Positions 1-13,200 of a stretch of 64,000 bases of DNA are shown here, piece by piece. This DNA is from Paragonimus skrjabini miyazakii. Taxonomy: Eukaryota; Platyhelminthes; Trematoda; Plagiorchiida; Troglotrematidae. Where the stretch lies: NCBI GenBank assembly GCA_014338405.1, contig JTDE01000961.1:71667-135666 (forward strand), written 5' to 3'. The position numbers were made by a program, and so were the translations under genes. How positions within the stretch are numbered: the first letter of the stretch is position 1; every line of letters starts with the position of its first letter. The notes beneath the pieces were generated by a model that ran no database searches, was not told where the DNA came from, and saw only the letters and a program-made list of their open reading frames with translations.

Positions 1-41
1 TACTGACGAGCTCTAATGAGAGCGAAACTCGAGTCTAGTGC
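1..41 (+). ncRNA. Type I hammerhead ribozyme, 5' end cut by window
   Basis: The core CTGACGA (3-9) is followed by stem II GCTCT-AATG-AGAGC (10-23), GAA (24-26), a short stem III from the palindrome ACTCGAGT (27-34) and C17 at 35. TAGTGC (36-41) then forms the 3' strand of stem I. Only two bases of the 5' stem I strand are inside the window. Position 7 of the core is C rather than U, which hammerheads tolerate. Confidence 0.75.
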
Positions 42-120
42 TTCTTTTCGAAAGGGGCCGACTGGAAAGTCTATGGGGATGCGACAGCTGCGATCAATTG
101 TGGGTGATGTTCAATCTATA
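1..120 (+). mobile_element. Hammerhead-bearing SINE-like repeat, 5'-truncated by the window edge
   Basis: This is the ribozyme and tail part of a dispersed family. Its signature runs TCTAGTGCTTCTTTTCGAAA, then GTCTATGG, then GCGATCAATTGTG, and it recurs on both strands elsewhere in the window. The tRNA-like head would lie before base 1. Similarity to the other copies was judged by eye. Confidence 0.75.
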
Positions 121-3100
121 TGAAAACGACAGTAAATTAGAACATATCCCAGTGGTAATGGAAATATGTTGTGTCACCCTTGGAACATTAAAATTTGTTG
201 GTACGGACAAGTGATGAGAGTAATAAACTGGTGAACCGGTAAGTCTGATCAACTAATCGGATCATCAGTTAATCTGTTTAGTCGAGGAATTGGTCAAAAT
301 TAGGCAAGGCAGTCATTTCTTATTCCTGTAATGTGAAAAACGCAAGCTGACCGAATCACCAAAATTCGTCCTAACGGTCCAAAATTGTCTTTGCATATCA
401 TTTCACCATCTCTTGACTATATCATGTGTTTACCATACTCAACTGTACGAACCAAGTACAATTGTAGAAAATATATGATTCAGTCTAAGCGTGAGATGTT
501 TTCATTTCTTGCCTGCCTAATTATGGAATCAGAGACTTCGAACGCTGCTATCAATTTACTATGCTATATTTTATCAGATCGATCGGAAACAGCTGTAGTA
601 AGGTAATGTGACATCTTCATTGTTCAGTTCGATTCAAAGATTTCTCAGTAAGCTAGACATCATATTGGCAACGAACTTATGGTAAACTCAATATGTTTAA
701 ACTAGAGCTAGGCTGATCCGAGTTTAGTGCGGTCGATAGAATATCTATACCTCTTAACATCGTTCTACTTACTAACTGATGCGAGATACTGAAACAGTTT
801 TGAGCACACAGCATGGACTTAGGTCATGCTAACTAACACAGAGGAAGAGAGGCCAGAATTTTTCAGTAAGTTAGCATGAGTCAATTTCGCAAATAAATTA
901 CTTGTCATGAAAAGAACGAGATCCTCTAGTGGGAGCGATTGTGGATGTTTCAAATCATACTGTGACAAGTGTACACGATAACCGAAACCAACAAACGAAG
1001 ATGAGTAAGTTTCACGTCAGAGTTTGTATCGGTAATTTTTAATTTTACCACTTTCTTTTTCAGTACGTACACAACCCTGGACTAAACGATAAAACATGCA
1101 TTAAATATTCCAGACCACATGACATTAAATACTCTCTTTTCAGTGCTGGCTTATGCCGCCAAAAATATCAAACCAGATAACTGGGTCAGACGGTTAGTCT
1201 GTCTGTTTAGACCGGGGGTCAAATATGGTTTGGTTAGGCGATTTACTCTTAAGCAACCGACTTTTAAACCTCAACTTTAATTTCACACCTATAAGTGTGC
1301 ACAAAAATAAAGCCTACTCTTGAGAAACTGTCTTTAACTACATAATGGTCTGGGTGCATGGTCTGGGTCTGCATGCACACTTGATAAATACCCCTAAAAG
1401 AAACAGTGTTCCTCTAGCCTTCAAAGGTCAACTGAATCCTGGGTAACACAACGTTCTGAAGTGCACTCAGGAGAAAATTCACAATATCACACTGCATAAA
1501 TCCATGTTTTATATAAGGAAAACGGCAGTGCCCTGGAACGAAAACATTTCGAGACTGCTTGCAACTTTTACGTTTACGTCAGTTTTACAGCCAGACTTTT
1601 TCTAAAAGAAGCAGACTTGAGTTTTGCTCTCGTACATTTTCACCAAGAATACGCAGTGTTGTTGCAACCGTGGTTTGAACTCCAATTCGCGAGCACATCA
1701 GGCTAAAGTGTTGACTTATGCGCAACTGACGTCCTATCACACTGGCGCTTGAGAACAGAGAGGTTACGATAGAATACGCACGCGCGCGCGAACATATTCA
1801 GTAAAACAGTACATCGAACGTTTACAGTCGATTACTGAATGGAAATGAACTAACACTTCACTCCTGTGGTTCGCATAAGAGAACAAGTAACTTCGTGATT
1901 ATCAGAAACGTCGCAATTCATATTTACTAACTTCTTCTGGCTACCTAAACGATTTTGTATCTTATCTGCCGTTAAACGCGCAACAAAGTCTCTCGCATGC
2001 TTACGACACACATTCTCTACTGGTTACTACGGAAAGCCATGACTGTAAAGGTTGCACAACAAGGTGACACAACTAACTCGACTTGTCGTGTGTCCTATTT
2101 TCTTCAGTTACTTATAGGTGTTTCACAGTGACTCAACTGGGCCCCACAGTTGAACTGGTCATCAGTTTCGCAATTGTTCAACCGGAAGTGGGCGTAAATT
2201 ATCAGCTATTGAACTGGATGTTTGACTCTGGTCGCGTAAAGCAAAACCCGGTCGAATATCTTTAACACGTTCTATCCAGAAACAAGACACGCTGTTTAGA
2301 ACATGCCGTTGTTGCAGCAATGTGTAATTCTTTGCTGAACATTCGAATTAGAGACATTTTAACAGCTTGGAGTGGTTTAAGATTGATTGTGGACAATCAC
2401 CCTTTTGATAAGATTGTTTGTGTGCGGATACCTTAAATTTATTTTGCTTGAAGAAGACCTCGGGAAATTTATTACACGAAATATATTGTCTTTCAACCAA
2501 CCGGTTAGCATTTTATCCACAGTTAACGCTGAAACCATGTTTTGGTTGCCCAATTTGGTGCTTGCGCGCCAGCGGACTGTTGTCTTGACTACTGTGGCTG
2601 TTGTTGTTGTTGATGCTGATGATGTTGGATCTCGCATACGCAATCATTCACCCAAACATACATTTGTGAAGAACTACAAGATCGAACCCAGGCAACTGAA
2701 ATGTCGCCCCTGTGACACATACTAGGAATTCGCGTGCGTCCGTACACACGCTTGCTTATTATGAGCCAATCCCAACTGACGGTGTGCATAGGTGATACTC
2801 TGTTTAGGTCATCCCCATAGCTTCCGTGTATGTGTGTTGTCTGGCGTGTTGCGAGTCGGCCGCAGATTGTGATTGACCCACCAAACCCCTTCGGTCTAAA
2901 CATGGGTACAAATAAACTGTGAACATGCGTCTGCGTGCGGCAGTGTGTGCAAACGTGGGAACTGAAAACCATTTATCATAGTCCGACAGATGCTTAGCCC
3001 TGTGGCTCAGCCACGTGTTTGCGTGTGTGAGAGTAAGTGCACAAACAATGTGCACACCACCAGTCCTACGTCAACAACACCCATCAGGTTCAGCTTTATG

Positions 3101-3407
3101 ATTTATGGGCACACCACTGACTGCGAATTTTCCGCTGTCAACCAAACGCCATAACGCGCTCGTCGACATTGTTCACAAGCTTCCTTCAAACTGCTGTACA
3201 AGACGGCTGTGGAACATGGGTTAAACAAGTAAATTTTACCATGCAATCGCTTTTCGACGACTTAGTTGATCGATCTATTGGGACAACTTGAGCTTGGTGG
3301 CGCACCCCGCCAGACCTTTCGCTGCGGAGTCAATTCATACTATCAACCATCCTAGACACTGTTCTTGATGAGTGCCTGTAAATCAACAAGTGATATTAGT
3401 GCAAGCA
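121..3407. other. Region upstream of the Wnt coding start
   Basis: No coding region was recognised. Bases 1781-1795 hold a short CG-rich run (CACGCGCGCGCG). Bases 2594-2627 hold GTT/GAT trinucleotide repeats that create spurious frames on both strands. Promoter or untranslated exons are expected here but cannot be defined by eye. Confidence 0.5.
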
Positions 3408-4272
3408 ATGCTGACAATCGGATATAGTCTTTTGATCATCCTGTGCTTTCTTTTCCCCAGTAAACAGTTACGTGATCTACTGGTAACTAATCAACCACCT
3501 GATCCACATGATCCAGACATTTCCGCGGGACCCACATCTGTTGACGATCGATTATCAAATGTCAGACATCGGCCAACAGCTTCAAACTATCCAGACTACC
3601 CAGTGGATTCTATTAACAACAGTTTTGGAAACAGATATCATCAGCAAACAAGACGTCACCATCAGCAGCAGACCAACCACTGGCGAAGTCGCATACCACA
3701 AATTGTGAACCCTTCCACTCAACTAACCGCGTCGATGCAACGCCGATATCCCTACACTCCTGGGTCCACTGGGTCATCACCATATAGGCTAATTCCGAAT
3801 GGTTCCGGAGAATCATTGCGGTGGAATCATACAGTAATCGAGTCGCCCAATCCATATTCAGTTGCTGGTTCACAACCTGAAGCTGGGGCGGATCCTTCAA
3901 CCAGTTTGTACAGAATTAATGCACCAGTCCAGATGACTACTGCTTCAGTGACCGATGAATTTGTAGGGCCAGATGGCAAACTGCGCATGAGTATTTGTGA
4001 CCATCCAAACGGATTCCTGCGAAGACAAAAGAAGTTATGCCGACGTTATTTGCATCTGATGGAAAGTGTTGTACGTGGTTACTTCATGGGGCTACGCGAA
4101 TGTGAATATCAATTTGCAGCACATCGATGGAATTGCCAGGGTTACAATCACACTCTTAGAGTTACTCCTCAGCAACAGCATCGATTACGACATCGACAGA
4201 CCCCGACAACACAGACTTCACAGGTAAATCCGGTGAGAGTGAAGACATATCTGGACAAGTTGCTGTCCAAAG
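3408..4272 (+). CDS. wnt4: Wnt gene, coding exon 1
   Basis: This exon carries the signal peptide, the low-complexity extension and the first four Wnt-domain cysteines, in the segments ICDHPNG, KKLCRRY, LRECEYQF and RWNC. It ends with a phase-1 donor, AAAG followed by GTGAGC. The frame is open upstream only to a TGA at 3369 and offers no ATG before 3408, so 3408 is the chosen start. A GTG at 3372 also lies in frame but is not a plausible eukaryotic start. A sequon (NHT) follows RWNC, and about 30 residues there exceed the usual Wnt spacing. Confidence 0.9.
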
Positions 4273-7200
4273 GTGAGCAATCACTGTTTTAATCGTGATA
4301 ATGTTACGCAGTTGTAAAGGTGTAAATTGCTCGACTCTACCTATAGGATGTTATAGTAGGCGCATTAAAGCCATTCTGCACAAAGTATCAGTTCGAAAAC
4401 TAGTCTAGGCGGAACTTTTTTAATTTTACGGGAACACACTAGTCTCCTTTAGCAGCCGATGCCTACTAGGATAGATGTAGAAAGCTGTTCACTTGTTCCT
4501 TCACTGTACTGGGTTTAAGCTCCAAACAGATTGTATTTTAAAATTCTCCCATGGTTTTGGTCGGTTACGAAAGGATAACTTTGGAATCCAAAGGAAATGA
4601 GTGCTGCGATTCAAATCGCTGGTTCATGGGGTCCTGGCGAATTTTCTTAGTTAGCAAATGTTCACTTACAGTTTGACTAAAACTTGATTAGCTTTATGTG
4701 AGCAGGCAAGGCTCAGATGTTGACTCTCCGTAGACTGCTAATAAGAGAAAACGTCGATTAAAATTTTGCATTAGAAAAAATACATGACGTCTCTATTCAT
4801 TTTTATTGCACAGTGTTTTGATGATCTCCGGTTACATTGTATTGTCTGGAATGGAACAAAATCACACTTGAAACGGCTTGAAAGGAAAAATAAGTAAGAT
4901 TGGTCTCTGCAACCAAATGACCTGAAGCATCTCACTGCATGACGTTGAAAATTTGTACTGCTACTGGATGATCCCGGACTCAGTCCGTACACAATACACT
5001 TCCGTTTAAAAACGGCCAATGATAATTATTCAAGAGGAAATGAAAGCTTTGATTCTAGCGTACTACTGTCCGGGTAGTTGTAAGCGAATCTTTTCAGTAT
5101 GGACCCATCGTTTGTTTCGTAAACACAGATTGACACTGGGACTAACTAAAACGATATATGATATGTGATCAGTTTTGAAACAACTATACATTCATTTTAT
5201 GTGTTCACGGTTGTCGGGGCTGTATAATGAACGTCATATTTAAATGAAACCTCAATAGAAATTCCATTTGATAAGCGCTAGTTTTGAGCTAAATAATTTA
5301 GCTAAGTAGTATTCGCCAGGTTCCATAGTTGTGGATCTAACAACTAACTTTCATGTTAATGGAGCAACCGGAACGGATGAATGAGTATATCGTATGACCT
5401 CGTGGCCCAGTAAGCTTCGCTGGAAGCAATGTAATTAGTTTTTATAGTCCTAATGAGCATTATCTTATCCTCCTCACAATCTTGTTTCAAACTGACAAAT
5501 CACTGAAGGGTTGGAATTTTAAATGATTTAAAGGACTTAAGAACTATCAATAAAAACGTGACCTGTTTTTATCCTGATCTGGACTAGTCATACAATGAGT
5601 TACCATGTTTACCAAGTGACTGAGATACTGTTAAATCGTATTAGCGATATATTTTGTATGTTAAACTGAGGTAAATAATGCGTATGTTACAAAATTTATT
5701 CCACAGTAGATTTCACTATATCATTAACTGTATTTACAAAAGGCTGTGACGTACCTCAAACCAAATCAAAATCACTCGACAATTAAATGCCAATGAACTG
5801 TTGAGGTACAAATTCTATTGCCACTACATGCACAGGAAACGTTGACAAAAACTTCCGCTTAAACCCCTTCTGTACAGTTACAATGAAATGCTTGTCAATC
5901 TTTGATGCTTACAGAGTATTGTGAACGGTACATCAATATTAGTTCTGGTTCGAGTCTGCTTATTATGTTTCACAATTTGTTATGGGCACCCAGATAGATG
6001 TATTGATACGTTAAGTAGTTAGACAGAGAGAGACGAAAATGAAAAACTGGAGAATAATTATGTCTGCTACGGCATAAGTCGTGTATGTCAGGATTATTGA
6101 GCACAGTCTACAAATTGACCTAGGGGATACAATGTTTTACGTTTAACTCTAACGTACCACCAAAACTTACATATCTTTTTATCAAAACAATCACAATGTT
6201 GATCAGACAATACAAGTAGATTGAGGTAATTCAGTAGGACTTTGGTTACGATAACATTTATGACTAAATCAGTCTATTTCCAGGTTGCAGGTAGAAGTCA
6301 AGCTAACATGATCTGTGATCATATTGTATCATAATTTCACTATCAGACCTATAAAACCGGGTTTAAAGAACAACGTGAATATCATACGTAACTCTCTCAG
6401 CTTTAGACACAGGCATCAAACTAGACTATGGTATGGACCAGCTGGTAACTAACCACTATCAGTCATATCTGAAATGATTAGTGAGCGACAGAAGCAAGGG
6501 TGATTGGTTGTAAATATAGTGGTATCAGTATGTTTATACAAAGGCTTCTATGTTACCTGCCCGATACATTTGTGGACTTAGCTTGTCTCCTGTTAGGTGT
6601 GACTTAACGGTCTTAATGAATCAAACATTAGGGATTGTGTAGATAGCCGATATACATAAAGACGAGCCGATAGGGAATCATGAAGTTTATCAGGAGTAAA
6701 TACGTAAACAGGTACGTACAGGGTAGATGATCTTGCCTTGGCATGACACGAATAAAGTACACCCGCTAACTTGGATTTACGGGATTCCCGATTACAGATG
6801 GCGAACAGTGTTTATTTTTGATGTTATCTGGACACAATTGTCCGGTACTGCTGATAGTATTAGAAGTGCATTCCAATACGCGGCCAGCACAAATATTCAG
6901 GCTTTGCAATAGTTATTTCCAGATAAACGCTTACAATTTCGTTACCCATTAGCAGTACAGCACCTGTTATATATTATCACTAGCAGCTGTCTCCGAGGTG
7001 TATTCGCCGGAAAACATGTTTACATGCGCACGACAAACGTTATTCACTTCATCGAACAAAAGGGTATCAATTCCCTACCTTTCAGTAACCGTGCACTCTG
7101 AGACAAGTGGCACCTTTAGGTGGTACAATATATCTGTTGGAGTTTTCCTCTCCCTTGATTGTGCTCGCGACTGATGATGTTTGAGGAGGTTTTTCTCGTT

Positions 7201-10200
7201 CTATTGGATCCAAGCTAGATGTACCATTATGGACAGTTACTGTGAATTGTACAGGTTCTCGCCCTTTCCGATACATACACAAAAATGTGCACATTTTGAT
7301 ACAATTCATTCTAAAATTGTGCTTCTCCATTCCTCGTGAGTTCATATCCATGTGAAGCTTGCGTGCGTATATTTGTAATCCTAATCCACTTACACAACAC
7401 AACCTCACTTGCAGATACGTAGCATAACGGTCAGGAGACAGAACCACAATTTCAGCCCCAAAATCAGAGTAACATGATAGAATATACCAGATGGATTGCT
7501 TACTTGTACTTTCTTGTGACTTAAAATGTCTTCCGTTCATTATGAATGAATAACGCTGTCCACCATTGAGATTCAATAATGTTTTGAGGAAACTATTTTC
7601 AATGCAATGACAGACTATGCTGTTTGCCTGGGACAGCATATGATTTCTTGACCTATCTCGGTCATACGAGTAAAAGTAGGTATGGTGTTTTTATTCTCAA
7701 TGAAACAAGAACGCAATTTGCTGACTAATACTTGATAAGCTTTGCTAAAATAACAAAGATTGGAGGTCACGTGAACTATATCTTAACGTTCAGGAATATT
7801 CGTAAATATCTGTTAAGTATTTCATGCACATTCCCTCAATTAACTTACCTAATCGCTTATGATATATTGAAGAGTAATCGGAGATTTGACTTTTTCCATA
7901 CTGTATACTGCCCACACACTAAAACAACGTTCGCACAAAAGATAGATTTTCGATTGAACCACTTCGAACGAAAGCACCAAAAAACACTTGTCTAGACAAA
8001 GCTTTTCCTCAGTACACAGTCTGGTCCGAATCTAAACTTGGCATTCAGAACTCGTGCTTGTTAGACTAGCTTGTCAACCATTACTGCATTAAGCTCACGT
8101 TCCTTCTAAATGAAGTCGTCCTCAATGAGCATTTAGTCACAATTGTTGATGAATGACGCTCACTTAACCTTAATCACAGTGTAATATATGATTCTGAACT
8201 TCTGTTCCCGGAATCACTGTTTCCCTCTGTAGACCGGTGACCTGAACACTGCTCATAGGTGGCCGGTTTAATAACCAGACACGACTATTTCTATCGGGTC
8301 TTGTTCTACTTCATAACCACAGACTGCGATTGAAATGCTTTGCCATAACAATGTTAGATATTACTGATAAATTAGTAAGTGTATCGAAATTGAACCGAAC
8401 CTTCTGGGCCGAATGAGGTTCAATGATTTCCATTGGCAAGCCTCCCCCCAGTTCTTTAGAGTTACATCGGACACATGATTAAATGGGGCCACAAATGGAT
8501 CAGCTCAAGTCGCTGGTGATAATATGTGTTCAGGAGTCCTCTGGTTTAAATCTCTGCGACTCATCCTAATGTGGACAATGTTAACCATATACTTGGATTC
8601 ATCGTTTAAAACACTGTTTGTTCTTGAAAATCTGTTAACTTCATGTACGGTTTTGGTAATTTTAAAATATAACCCTGAACTGACAATCTGCGCTAAAGGT
8701 TATCATCTTCAGTTTAGCCATTTCAGTCAGAATGGATTGCGCGAGCGGCAGTAAAGTAGTGGCCATGTGCGTTGGTTGAAGAATTCCGTTGTTCATGTCA
8801 GTTCTTACATATTTCGCCTTGCCTTCTGCGACTAATTTTCTTCCTAGAATGTTACTGACGTGATTTAAACAATATTACCTAGTGTCAAACCACCCGGTTT
8901 TCACGCACAATAATGCAGAACTCGACTTAAAATAAATTTGATCGGCTGAAACTGAAATAAACTCGTGAAATTTTAAGCAGTCAATCTGCTAAATTGGGTT
9001 TGTACAAACTGGCTGATGCCCATAAGCAAAAGCTGAATCTAAATCGTAGACAGCAAGAATCAGCATTCAGCACTCAATGATTTTTTTGAGCCACCTGCGT
9101 GGGTTGCGACAGGCTGCAAAATCATTTTGTTAGAGGCCCTCAAAGTATTTGAAGTTGTCAAATTATTTTTGAGTAATTTGTGCCGTTTATCTCGGATTCA
9201 GTAGGGTACACAGATCAGCAAAGCTATTGAGGACACTTTCACGAAATGTGTGGAAACTTAGTCTGCCTTAAGAGATCCCAAATCTCGATGACAGTCTTAC
9301 ATGTCTCAATGGGCTCTTCATGTATTATTTTGTAAGTACAGCGACTCAAACTAGATGGATCACCCTCGCATACTGAGGAACAAAGCGACAACAGAAGCGT
9401 CACAAGTCAGAGTCCCGATATCGTGAAAAACGTGAAGAAACAGGTCTCCTTACCCAGGTGAGTTGTGGAACGTCAGTTGACTATTTGGCCACAACATAAT
9501 GCTGTGACTGTGCTGCCAGACGTGGCTCACAAAACGATGAGCGTAGTGATATTCAACCTTCATCCACTACCCCATGTTGATTGGTCGATACCCGTGTGTC
9601 CTATCAGAATGTTTGGACTCTTGTGTGATGTCCCTGCTTCCAGTCAATATCCCCCCACTTCGGTGTGATCCGCTTAGTATGGGTCACTCAGAACTCCCCT
9701 GTGGAATCTTAATACTATCGCGCATCTCAAAGTGAATGAAGCAATGTCCACTTAGTGGCTAAAATCATGATATTTTGCGATATTCTTGTTCCGCTTGAGG
9801 TAATCGGTTTTACAGAATTTGTTTAGCAACAGTTGGGTTTCATTTTATTAAAGAAGTTGCACAACTAACATTGAAATTATTCGGCACGTACCTTGTCCTC
9901 AGTAGTTGAAAAGGAGTGTCTGTCTGCTTAGCACCGTTATACAACTGCAGAATGATCGAACAACCAGCTAAGACGAAATAGGTCCACCGAATTCATCCCT
10001 ACAATAGTGGCTTCTGTCTAACAATCACATGGAGGGTTGAACCTGAGGAATNNNNNNNNNNNNNNNNNNNNNNNNNNNNNNNNNNNNNNNNNNNNNNNNN
10101 NNNNNNNNNNNNNNNNNNNNNNNNNNNNNNNNNNNNNNNNNNNNNNNNNNNGCGAGATTTCCGCATAGAAACCATTTTAATTCGTCATTACTCTTGTATA

Positions 10201-13200
10201 AATTCCAACATCAAACCATATGCTAAAGATGAGAATGAACAAGCTTGGCTTCAAGGCCAGAACGGCAATCGAATTATCAAGAGCAAATGAACAGTGCGTT
10301 TGAACGGGTGCAATTGATAAAAACCCATCGAGGGGCTTGTTAATGGCATGAATAGCACAGTCGGCGCAGTACTCTTCATGTAAAGTGATACAACTCGGGA
10401 TTCATACGGGAGAACCAAAAAGTTAACTACTAATAACAACTTCATTCTGACTGCTATGTTCTTTTTATGCTCATTCTCGTATGCCACTCAACATATCGCG
10501 TCCATTCACCCATTGCCAGAGGGAACAACTATGCTGGGGTAACAATCGTCTAAGCGATCGATACTGATAAACAAGTCTGTAATAGCTAGGCTTTTCTGGT
10601 GTATTCCATTCACGTTGCTAAAGTCAACTTGTCTCCCCACAAACGTAACTAATTCATGCCTATCTCCAAGCCTTCCGATCCGAGTTGGATTCAGATCCAC
10701 GTACTGTGTAGCAATCAGGTTGCACATCTCGTTGGATGTTCAATACTGCTCATCACAATAAACAGGTTTTTATGGTTCTCGATCACGTACATATCAATTT
10801 TTAAAAACTCTTTCAACAAACAATACCACTTAAAATTGTAGGTGTAATACAGTTCAATAGAAAGTATCAGAAGTATTCTTGTAACGCTGAAATGAATCTG
10901 GAGGCCTTGTGTTGAAAATAAAAACTAACCCGAATTAATCTTATGCGTTGTGCCACAGTCGTGCACAGTTGTCGGTGTTCCATTATGAGACTGATATCGA
11001 AGCACTAAAAAGTAATATCTTTATGTTTTAAAATAGTAAAGCCATACCACGCTGTAACTTCACTAGCCAATAGTCAGGTATTCGGTCATTTTCAAGGTGG
11101 CAAACTGGTCGCAACTTGCGCGGTCCCATAGACTTTTCAATCAGCCCTCCTCAAAAAGAACCACTAGACTCGAAGTTTGCTCTTGTTAGGGGTCGTCAGT
11201 AACGCAAAGCTTTATCACAGAGTTCACCCTTCGATCATGGAAAGCATTTGCATTACAGTCGAGCTAAAACGAAAGCATCATTCTAAGCTAGTGACTTTTC
11301 GAAAGGGATTGGCTGAAATATCTTTGAGAATATGAAAGTTACGATCAACCGCGACTGAGATTAAAGTTATATTTTCACGTCTTTGCAAAGTGTGAAGCTC
11401 CCACAGTAGTTCATCATGTTAACTTTCTATATTTTCCAAGTCATTAAACTGAACATTTGCCTAAAACAGATAAAATTTCTTTAAATGTGTAACACCGGCT
11501 TTGAGAATTTCTGGACAACCGGAAGACTCAACTCTATAGTTTCAGCCCGTGACGCTGTGACAACAAAGCAAAGATGGTCTATCTAATTTGGATACAGTGA
11601 ATCTGTCCATCGACATAGTCCACTCGTACAACACAAAATATGAATGGCGCCAACTTTAAGTTTCAAGTATTCATGTCAGGAGGGTTGTTACCTAATTAAG
11701 TCATTACTGTTGTGTGCTTCAAGTCTATTGGTTACCACTACGATCATGTGGAGGCAGTTCTGCACCAAAATCTGGCTACAAAGTACCCAGAATTTTAGAA
11801 AAGCACACTGGGTAAACACCAAGTTGAACGGCAGGCTCACGTGGCGTATATTAAATGAAAAACAGGCATAGCATTAGTTGGGATAAAAAGCCTCAAAACA
11901 TTTCAGTGAAGAAAAGTCTATAACTTTGTTTCTGACCTTGAATGAAGTGTCACAAGCTCAGGCGAACAGACGCATTGGTAAGGAAAACGAGAAGATGAGT
12001 GTTGTCGTATCAAATAACGGCGAATGCACAAGGCATTACCACAAAGAAACCGTTTGAAATTGTCCAGTTAACAGCAGCCTATTTTACAATTTATTATGTT
12101 GCCAGTAAGTAGCAAGGAATTTGGTTTACAAAGCTTAAGTAGCACTCGCAATGGATTGTAGCTTTGCATTCAGATAGATGTTTGGACTAGTGCATTTCAA
12201 AATGTGAGGGTTAGATCTGCGTTTCTATTTTGATAGAAATGGTTAGCATTGCACATCCTTACCACCACAAAGACTTGAACTGTGACTGATGTTCTACTTG
12301 AGCAACCATGCTGACCAATGAGCCACTGACTTAATCGCAGTCATATTAATAAATCTAAACGTTGCTGGAGAAAGATTCAAGAATAATGTTTTCTAATAAC
12401 AGCGAGACCTAAGACCAATGCTTCGTTCCAACCGGGGCCTACCCAATTGTCAAAACTGCTGTTCATCTTTTGAATTTTGAATACATAGTCACCACTAATA
12501 TGAACAACAGACTGTTCTCTATGAGAAGAGCGTTACCTTTTAATAATTCCTAATATCTCAAAATCATAATCGTCCATTGATGATCAGTTGGGTGATCTCA
12601 AAATAGTGTGTTGTCATTTTACTTTGTTGTCACCAGAAATTCACCTAGTACCTGCCGTTCCACGTTTGTATCCACTGTGTACTGGAGGTCAACAACTTGC
12701 AACAGTAGGTCGATAGTTCTATTAATGTGGAAACTCTCGTCTAACTAAGCTAACTTAGGTGTCTCCACTGAGAACTGTTGACCGCATACACTGAACATTA
12801 ACCCGCACGCTGTACCGGATGACTCGTCATAGGCCCACTGGTTAAATATCTGCTCGCGTAGGTAAGATGAAGCAGTCAGCCGCTTACTTCACTAAACCAA
12901 ACGGTTGCTTGACATTCGCTGAATTTCTTTCAGTCGTCTAGTCACTAGTCCCCCCGTTCCAACAAAAATCGATTCTGTTCGGCTTAGGGAGCAAAAAGCA
13001 TTCGAGGAGTGTGTGGCTTATTGAAACATGGGAGATGAGCAAACCAAGGGCTTGAATAGCGAAATTCTTGAATTTACTGAGAATGGTAATACTAAGGTGA
13101 TCATCATAAGCAGGTGGCTAGCAGCGGTCGACCACAAAAACCAGACGGAATAGTCACAAAAAGCATGTGGGATGTTTGTTCTGGAACCAGTTCCTCAACA

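Noticed and set aside
3372..3407. GTG codons in frame upstream of the Wnt ATG
   Set aside because: Nuclear eukaryotic genes start at ATG almost always. The ATG at 3408 begins a typical signal peptide.
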